Shown here in pieces: positions 30,201-39,200 of a stretch of DNA of 64,000 bases. The notes below the pieces were generated by a model. The model did no database searches and was not told where the DNA came from. It was given only the letters and a program-made list of their open reading frames with translations. The translations under genes were made by a program, and so were the position numbers. This stretch comes from Ochotona curzoniae (taxonomy: Eukaryota > Chordata > Mammalia > Lagomorpha > Ochotonidae). How positions within the stretch are numbered: position 1 is the first letter of the stretch; every line of letters starts with the position of its first letter. The stretch spans positions 21,154,707 to 21,218,706 of the forward strand of contig NW_024467121.1 in the NCBI RefSeq assembly GCF_017591425.1, written 5' to 3'.

Positions 30201-33200
30201 AAAAATGAACTTTATAGGATTATTTGTCTTGTTACTAAAAATAGCACGCTTTTATTCTGTTTTGAGAAAAGTCTAGCTTTAGGGCCACTGTCAGTGTGTT
30301 CCACAACTTAAATTTTATCTCATGGGTTAAGATAGGTTCCAGCAATCTCATAATTTTCTAAAAGCATTAAAATATTTAAGCTGGTTGCCCTGAGTACATA
30401 AGAATGTTCCTTAGTGGTTGGTAGACTTATTTTAATGACTACATATTGTTAAAAATGGCTTACCACTAACAAGCATTTAAAAATCATTTGTACCTTAAAG
30501 CCATGCTATTCTTACGCAAAATAAAATCTTAAACAAGCACAGCATTTTGTTTTTCACTTGTAAGTTTTGCAATCTCATTTTAAATAAGTTGGAATAATAC
30601 TGATTTCTCTTGAACTTCAGTTTTTATTAGCAAAATGGCAAGTGACGAGCAGTTGGGTTAAAGCAAGTAGCACATGTGGGTTTTTCCACACTAAAATACA
30701 TGTTTCTATTTCTAAAGGAAAATTCTTTCCCTGAAATCCAAGATGCCAGTTTTGGAGGAAGGAATGTTATCTGATGAAACCCACCTCTCTACAGCTATAT
30801 CAGATAACAATAAATGTATGTATTCTTTTGATTGTTTTGATTGAATTATTTCATTTCAGTGTTTTGACGTGGTATTTTTTTGTTTGCTGTTTTTCTTTAC
30901 CCAGAACAAAAGAATCTACTGTCCATATTTTCTTAATTTTTCCCCACTGTATCTGAACATCTTTTTAGATATTCTTCTTAGAACATGGATATCAACTACT
31001 TGTAAGATTCTATGTGGTGCTAATAGAAGTCTTAATATGTCTACAAAAAAATTCTTTTTGCTTTGAATGTGAACAAGGAAGTATATTAGCTCTTGATAGC
31101 CAGAATTCATATTTTTGGTTTTGTGAGACTCATATCCTCACAAGGCAATGACTATTTCTATTCTGTGATAGTCATAACTTAAGGACAAAATGGACTTTAT
31201 CATTAGAAAAAAATCATAAATGTATTCCTGGAAATATAACAATACATGGAATTTAGTGGTTTTTAACAATTTTTTGTTTGAGCAGAGGGCGCTCATCCAC
31301 TGGCTCACCCTCAGATGCCCACAGTGTCCCAGGCTAGCCTCAGGGTGAGACTGGGAATTCAGGTCAGGTTCTCTGCCAATTACCGGAACTAACACTGTTG
31401 CCAGGAATTTAGAGCCATAGCTGGGAGTTGAACTCACATACTCTGGTGGGATATGGGCCTCAGCCGCTAAGCTAAATGAATATATCTAAAGAACATTGTT
31501 TTTTTCCTGTGCATATGATCTGCACCTGTTGAAAGAAGATACAGCAAAACTGGTTACATGCATTAGTTTGTAGTATATTAAAATTTTCAGTAGAAGTAAT
31601 AACCATTTCATAGAGTTGATAAGGTATGGATAATTAATTAGCTGTAAACATTTCCACTGGTCATTTTGTTTGCTAGTTCATTTCTGCAACAACATGTATT
31701 TGGACATTGTAACATTGAACTTGGTAGGCCAAGTATTTGTAGATTTTTTAAAAATGCTTTCTCTAATAAAGGTCAATTACTATTTCCATGGTAGAAGGGA
31801 AAAATTCCAATTTCTCTGCTAAATTGAAAGGGATAATAGTACTTCGCATATGAGGGACAAGAGCCCCATTGTTTATACTAGGAAAAGTATTACACAGTAT
31901 TTTTTTTTTTTCTAAACCTTTAGTTTTTGTTAAATACAAAGTGAAGCAGTTGAGTTAAAAATAAAAAATCCATTAGTATTTTCAAGTGTTAGTCTGTCAT
32001 ATTTGAGTTTTGCATCATTCATAGCTTCTAAACTCAAATATGACCTATATTTGCTAATGACAGAACTTAGAGAGGAAAGGAGAAATTTTTCTCACTGCTA
32101 AGTCTAGAAATGATGGTGCTTTTTGTACCGCATTTAGATGCTTTCTGCAAAAGTGACCTATCCATCCTTTTTCATAGTCTGATCAAAGCTCACATTGCAT
32201 GTCCCTCATATAATTCTATAATGGCTTAAGAGTGGCTGGTTTTCTAGTAGTCACCTGATGGATATACTGTGAGTTTAACAAGAAATAAATGAATGAGCCT
32301 CTTCAAAGCAAACATCAGCATATAAAAAATTTCACAGTTGGGCAGAAATCGTGTTCTAATGGGGAAAAATTACTGGCATCATTTTAAAATGTTAAGTTCA
32401 TTTTCTGTGTTTTATCTTTGTGGATAGTAAATACGTGTTGTTTAATCTGAATAATAGAATACTTCACTTGATCTTAGCCAAAAGACCGTGAAGACTGAAG
32501 CAAAACACTGAATACTGAAGAAAAGAGATTAATATATAAATACTCTAAAACTTTCCATTTTAAGATGTTAACATGCTTTCTTGCAGTATAATAGTGCATT
32601 AAGATACCATGGAGCCTAATTCTGATTTTCCTTTCAGCTTTGGCTGATGGCCTTGGTGATTCCAGAACCTCTGAAAGCCTTGGTATTTCTGAACATGGAC
32701 ATGACCAGGAAATTGCATTGAACTTAAAAGATCATGAGATAGAAGTCAATGTGCTAAAAGAAGGTGTTAACTTACCAGAAGAGAAGCCTCCGGTGTCTGA
32801 CAGTCCTCCTGATACTCAAGGAATTCATGTAAAAAATTTTAATTTTTGCTTTGCCTTTTGGTTTGACTTAGATAAGTTTCAAAACATGAAACAATCTAGA
32901 CCTAATAATATAGTAATATTTCCAAAAGTTTGGGAATGATAAAAAGTTAGTCATCTATTTTGAAATTTTTTTGTAGGAAAATACTTTTATTTCATTCTTC
33001 CACATTGTGGGGTTTTTGAAGGTAACTTCTATTACCAGACTACTGTATAAAAACCTCTTAAAAGTCTACTTCAAAAAACAAGTATATAAAATTTTTTAAA
33101 TAGAAAAAAGTACTTTAAGAAATTGGTTTTCAAGAAAACCAAAGGCTGTATTAAAGCAGCCATGCTTTTATTTATTTTGGCTTTGTATTGAACTAAAAGT

Positions 33201-36200
33201 TTCAATGTCAGATCTGTCTGCAGTAGCTAAGCTATCCAGAGTATAAAAACGGGATTTTTCTCAATGTATACTTGTCAGAAAGTGATATTTATGTGGGTGA
33301 TGCTGACCTTCTATATAGTTTAGAAAAGACTTCACGAATTTTAAAATGGAAAACTCAATTATTTCTAGAAATCTAAGTATATAGAAATTGTGAAGGTTGT
33401 TAACTCATAAAAGTTATCACATTATCCATATTCATTCTTGTGAATTTTCTCACTGTAAAGTCCCAGTTCTTTGGTTGGGTACTCGACAAACATGAGCATG
33501 CATAAGGGGAAATCCTCGTTTCTGGGTTTTGTTTTGTTTTTCCCAATCTGTCATTTCATTGAATGTTTGGGGAGTGGGAAAATGTCTGTCTAGATGGGTG
33601 GCAATGTTCTACCTTCTGGGTCAGGAGATCTCTGTTACTGTCTGCCTCCTCCTTTTTCTCCCCTTCCCTTACCAAAAGGTAAATGCAAGGAGCATTCCTT
33701 CCTCCACCAAACCCTTGCAGGAGAGGTACTGAACTTGAAAGCCTTGGGAATTTCATGGTTTATGCAGCCCCAGCAAAGGGAAGAGCATTGAGTCTAGCCC
33801 AAGGGAGCTTATGTAGGTGAATTGTTCTTCAACCTTACGGGGATCATACTGTTTAGAAAAGTGTGACATGTTAGGTAATTTGGGGATTTTCATTAAAACA
33901 TTTGGGGGTGTTTGTCTTTTCTTTCCTTTTCTTTTTTATGGGTGAGAAAATAAGTACTTTAATTCTCACACCTTTTAGCATCCAAGGTTTTGTTTAAAAA
34001 GTCTAGCTAGAAATGTGAAATTTCTGCTTTATTCCAGTTATAATCTCAAAATCTGTTTCTAATTATTCTGAGTTTGAGAAAGTAAACTCATAAGTGTTTG
34101 CCATATCAAAGGTAGTTTTTTTTTTTTTTTAATGTGCACACCCAGAGTAGGATACTCCTTAAAAAACTGCGTGTGTTAGATTCAAATATAGAATAAAATT
34201 CTTCAACCAGTCTCTTTAATTCATTTTAGGTAATTGAACATGAAAAGCTTGAAGCTCAGGATTCAGAAGCAGTTAAAAATCTTTCATTCAATGAGTTGTA
34301 TCCCTCAGGAACTCTTAAGCTTCAATATAATTTTGATAGCATTGAGCAACAATTTTGTGACTTAGCTGATAATAAAGACACTGCTGAATGTGACATTGCC
34401 GAAGTAGACGGAGAGCTTTTTGTGGCTCAGAGCAACTTCACTTTGATACTGGAAGGTGAAGAAGGAGAGACTGAAATGGGCGACTCTGCAGCAGCTAACA
34501 TGTTACCTAAAGTAGCTAGCGCTGTGACCGACAGAAAACTTGCATGCAGTGCCGAAAATGGTGATCATGGACGTGCTGTGAACTTATCAGCTATCATAAC
34601 AAGTGATCAAGAGTCCCAAAAGGAAGAGACATTGCCATATGTGCCTGAACCAATTAAAGTAGCAATCGCAGAAAACTTACTAGATGTGATTAAAGACACA
34701 AGAAGTAAAGAAATGACTTCAGACACAATAGAACGGTCAGTGGATGAGAACATACCTTTAATAAGCCAAAAGATAATGTCTTCCACCAAGTTAAGAAAAT
34801 CTGCGGTTAAGACCATTCAGGAAACAATTACGACAACCATCAAGGTCAGCGAGACCGACGACACGATTTCCTCTAGAACCCGAGCAAGAGGACAGCATTT
34901 ACAAAACCCGAGTGTCAGCTCAGCACAAAAGGAAGAGTCTTCTAAGCTGCTGGGACTCTCTGTTAAAAAAAGAACAAGGAAAACACGGATCCCTTCTGAG
35001 GCATCAGAGAGTTCCTTTTCTGATACCAAGGAAATAACTGAAAATCAAAACCAAAATATACCTCAAAGTCCTGTTGCCTCTAGGAGAGGAAAGAGAACAA
35101 AGGAACTGAATAAAGACACCTTGATGGACCAGGAATTGCAAGTTACACCAGCCAGGGAATTAAGGAGGTTAAAGTCATCTCAGCTGCTGGAACCAGCCCC
35201 TGAAGAAACTGCTAAGGAAGTTAAGCTTTCCTCTTCATCTGTTACAAAAAAGACTCCTAAAAGGAGAAAAACTTCTGCAGAAAATCAGGAAAGTGTTGAA
35301 ACTGTAAATAACATGAAAGCGAGTAAAGCAGCAACTCCTAGCAGAAGTATCAGAAAATCCAAACGTGCCAATTCAGAAGCTTTGGAAGATACAGAGTTGA
35401 AGCAAAATGCACTATCCTATGACCCGGATCATAGGAGAAGGGGCAAAGAGAGAGATGCTAGTACACTGGATGTGACAGAAAGCTTGAAACTTGATTCATC
35501 CAAGCTGACTCTTCAGGCAGGATGTGATATACCTGACACACCTAGGAAACGTGGTAGGCCAAGAAAAGTCAATCTATCCGAAGACGTAGCATCTAAGGCT
35601 GCTAAGGAAGAAAGCCCCACAAAGAGAAAAGTCGTTAGCATCCAAAGGAGATCTACAAGGAACACCCCGGCGAGAAGTGAAAGGACTGATGTTGCAAAAC
35701 CAGAAGAGCCCATTTCAGTGCCACACGAGGAGCTCACTATTGTGATGAGCTCTGAGAAAAAGCTCGCCAGAAAGACTGAAAACCAAAGCCGAAAGCGTCC
35801 ATTATGTGCCATATCTGAAGATCAAAAGTCAAATGACCAAGAGGGGTTGCTTGCGACAGCGGCTTTTACTAAATCCTCCCGTATCACAAGGACAAGGTCT
35901 AGCAAGGCCACCTTGTTGTCAGACCTTTCTGAACCACACAGTGAATCTTTTCTATTTTCTCCTCCTGCTTCAAAAGTTCCAAGAAAAATGAAAGGTACTT
36001 TTAATTTTTATCTATACCACTCTAAGTTGGCTAAGAATATTATTTTGATTTAAAGCATTATTTGTTCTGTACCTGACTTGTAGTTACAAAGCTTGAAATT
36101 CAAAAAGTTTGATTCATTGTGTCATTTTAAATTCCTTTATAACATTAAAATTATGAGGCGAAACAGCTTCAGTGGCGGGGGTGGGGGTGGGGTATGCTTT

Positions 36201-39200
36201 AAAAGTTCCTGAAAGGGAGATAGTAAAAGATTCATTCTGGTGTGATTGACAGGTCCCTTTGCAAAATAATTCTATATAAAGTTGAAAGGGATGGCTAGGT
36301 AAACGAAACACTATTACCAGGAATACTCCTCCCCCTCTTTCCAGCTGTCCCTCACACACTGTTGATTAGACTTTTCCCACACTTTGTATGGCAGAGTTTG
36401 AAGACACTGAGGGTGAGATTTCAGCTAAATTTACTAAGCTACTAAACAAGGGATACTTCAGAAAAGTCAGTGGAAATGAAGTTAAACAGTAGGCTTATTT
36501 GGGTGCAGAAATTTTTAAACCCATAACATTCAACATTTGATTTACCCAAATGATGTTGGGATTTTTCCTGTCATTTTGGTCTCCAAAAACAAGCCAGTTA
36601 GGATACCAGTGTTTTCCAGGTTTCAGGATCGTTTGTTCCAAATGTCACCTTAGTTGAAACAAGGATAGCATATCTGTAGAGATAGAAAAAGATAAATGCT
36701 TTCTGTTTCAATTTCAGCTAAACAAGTAGAAACTCCTGCACAGCTGAAAGAATTAGTGTCAGATTTGACTTCTCAGTTTGTTATTTCACCTCCTGCTTTG
36801 AGGACCAGACAAAAAAATACATCAACTGTGTCCACGGTTGTAGATGAATTGGTAAGGAATATGTGATTTGTGGGTGTTTTTTTTTAATTGGTTTTAATTT
36901 TTAAAGTAAATATTAAATATTTTACATAAGTCTCTAAAACATTGTCTTGCCTCTGCGTCTTTGGAAACGTTACCTTGAAGACAGATCTCTAGTATGTCAG
37001 TGATACACTACCAGTTCTTGTAGTGCCACAGAATTATTTGAATGGGTTTGTTCAAGATGGGGACCTGCATATCCCCCGAGTGTCATGCACAGAGCACAGT
37101 TGGAGATCACATTTCAGAGTGTTGGTTTTGTCACCTAATTGTACATGATCCTAAAATGAAGATAATTCAGGGACTGTGTGTCCCTAATACATAATTCCTA
37201 GGCTTGTATGAAAGAGTCCGCCGTAAGTCAGTTCCTATGCAGTGGCGAAGGCTGACACAAAAATATTTTAAGCAACTCCCTTACTTTTCGGGGTTCACAG
37301 TTTGAATCTAATACATAGTCTAATTGCAAGACAAAAGCAGTTATTCCAAAAGATGATAGGTGTCATTTACAGAAGAAGGTAGAAGGTAGTGGGTACAGAT
37401 GTTCCCTGTGAGGCACGGAGTCAAAGCTTATCTCGATGTCAGTGGTGGGAGGTAGGGGATGTTCATGAACTAGCAGATAGCCATGTGCATATATTTGGAA
37501 TGCTATCTGTGACAGAGATGAGTTCTGGGGAGGAACACAGAGACTGGGAGACTTCCAGTGGCTCTGTTCTTACAAGAGGATGTCACAGTCTGGATTTGAA
37601 CAGAGATAATGGGAACATAAAAGAAGTGGACAGTGGTAGCACTGAAAAATAAAACTTGACAGGACTGTGGAATGAGTTGGAACTGTGGGAATGAGGAATA
37701 AATAGCAGTCCTAGAGGACTGATATTTTACTTTAAATTGTAAGAGGTAAATTTTGCATCTCTTGAGTTTGGATTCATTACTAGGGTTGTATGCCTTGACT
37801 CGGTATAGAGCTTTTAAATTTGGATTTCTAATATCTAATTACTTACCTTTGCAAAATCTTTAACTCATAGGAAGATGATGCTAAGGCAGGAGAAACTGTG
37901 AGAAAACAAAAAGTGAGAAGAGTCAGGAATGCAGAAACAAGACAAGCAAGCAGGTATGACTTTTCTGAAATTTTTCTGCATTTGCTACTCAAAATTAGAT
38001 TGGCGAAGTCTTGATTTTGAAAGAGAAATTAGGCTCACTGGGAAAGGACAGTTCTCAGGGGACATTTACAGTACTTATAGTTCGCTTTCACGCCTGAAGT
38101 GAGATGGTTTCTCTACCTAGCATGAAAACCTACTCATCCTTTTTTAGAGAAAGGTGACTGGCTGTGATAACTTATACCCAGTTTCTCTATTTTCTGCAGT
38201 ATGTGCAGTAGGAGAGGGAATGATTAGCCTTCTCATTAGTTAAATAAATTAGTAGCAAAGAATCATGACCTTAGAAATCCTGGTGTTACTTTGCTAGTAG
38301 CAGTTAAACTGCATCCACAGGAAAATTACTCCATTTCAGAAATACTTATACATTTTCTCCATGCTGTTCTTAGGCATGGTTGAATTTAATAAAAGACACA
38401 CATGCGAAAATAAAAGTTCTAACTTGTACTAAGAGACAGACTAGCTGATTCATTTCTCTGATCACCCAAGATAGGGCTGAGTTGGAGCCACAGCTGGGAA
38501 GTCAATACAGACCTCGCACATGTGGCAGGAAATATTAAAGCCATCACCCCGTCACTCTGGATCCGTAAGAACAGGAAGGTGGAATCAGGAGCTGAAAGAG
38601 GGTACCAAACCCAGGGAGTGAGTGCAGGCATCGTAACCACAAGGCCAGAAACCCATCCCCACCTTAGCATGCCTCAAAATTGATTTAATCACACTGACAC
38701 CATTTTCATTGGGAAAACTACTTCATATTTGTGAAATTACATAACTGCTGGTGTTTGAGAATTGTTATTTTTGATAGCTTCCAAGGACCTGCTTAGCTCT
38801 CATACTGTGATTAGTAGCACTTGACCCATTCCTATCACCTTGCAGTATCTGTTAGTACATTTAGAACATGTAAATTCAACAGTGATTGTTGCTCATTAAA
38901 TGCTCAGATCACAGAGTGAAAAACTCTGGCCCTGATTAGCTTTTATGACCTAAAACATCATTTCACTCTCTTGTAAAATCAAAGTGCTATGCAAAGTTAT
39001 CCCTAAAACTTCTTGTTGTAGTGTTAGAAAGCCAAGTATATTTGCTTATTCTTATTTTTCCACCCCTAGAAACACAGATAAAGAAGGTTCTTGGTCACCT
39101 CCTCCAGTAGAGATCAAGCTGATTTCTCCACTAGCAAGCCCAGTTGATGGAGGAAAGAGCAAGCAAAGAAAAGCCACAGAGATGACAGGAAAAGCTCTTG

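Noticed and set aside
32441..32494. Functional U2 snRNA gene
   Set aside because: Only the first part of U2 is present, with mismatches, antisense within an intron and without snRNA promoter elements.
33460..33800. Possible processed pseudogene in AHCTF1 intron 31
   Set aside because: Overlapping short frames only, no recognisable protein and no poly(A) tail or duplication.
35994..36053. Exon 32 ending at the in-frame TAA near 36,051
   Set aside because: A donor at 35,995 joins in phase to exon 33, which encodes the conserved QLKELVSDL region. The extension has no similarity to ELYS, though intron retention could still produce it.
37389..37652. 87-codon plus-strand ORF in AHCTF1 intron 33
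   Set aside because: No flanking splice sites in phase and no similarity to ELYS; probably chance in an old repeat.
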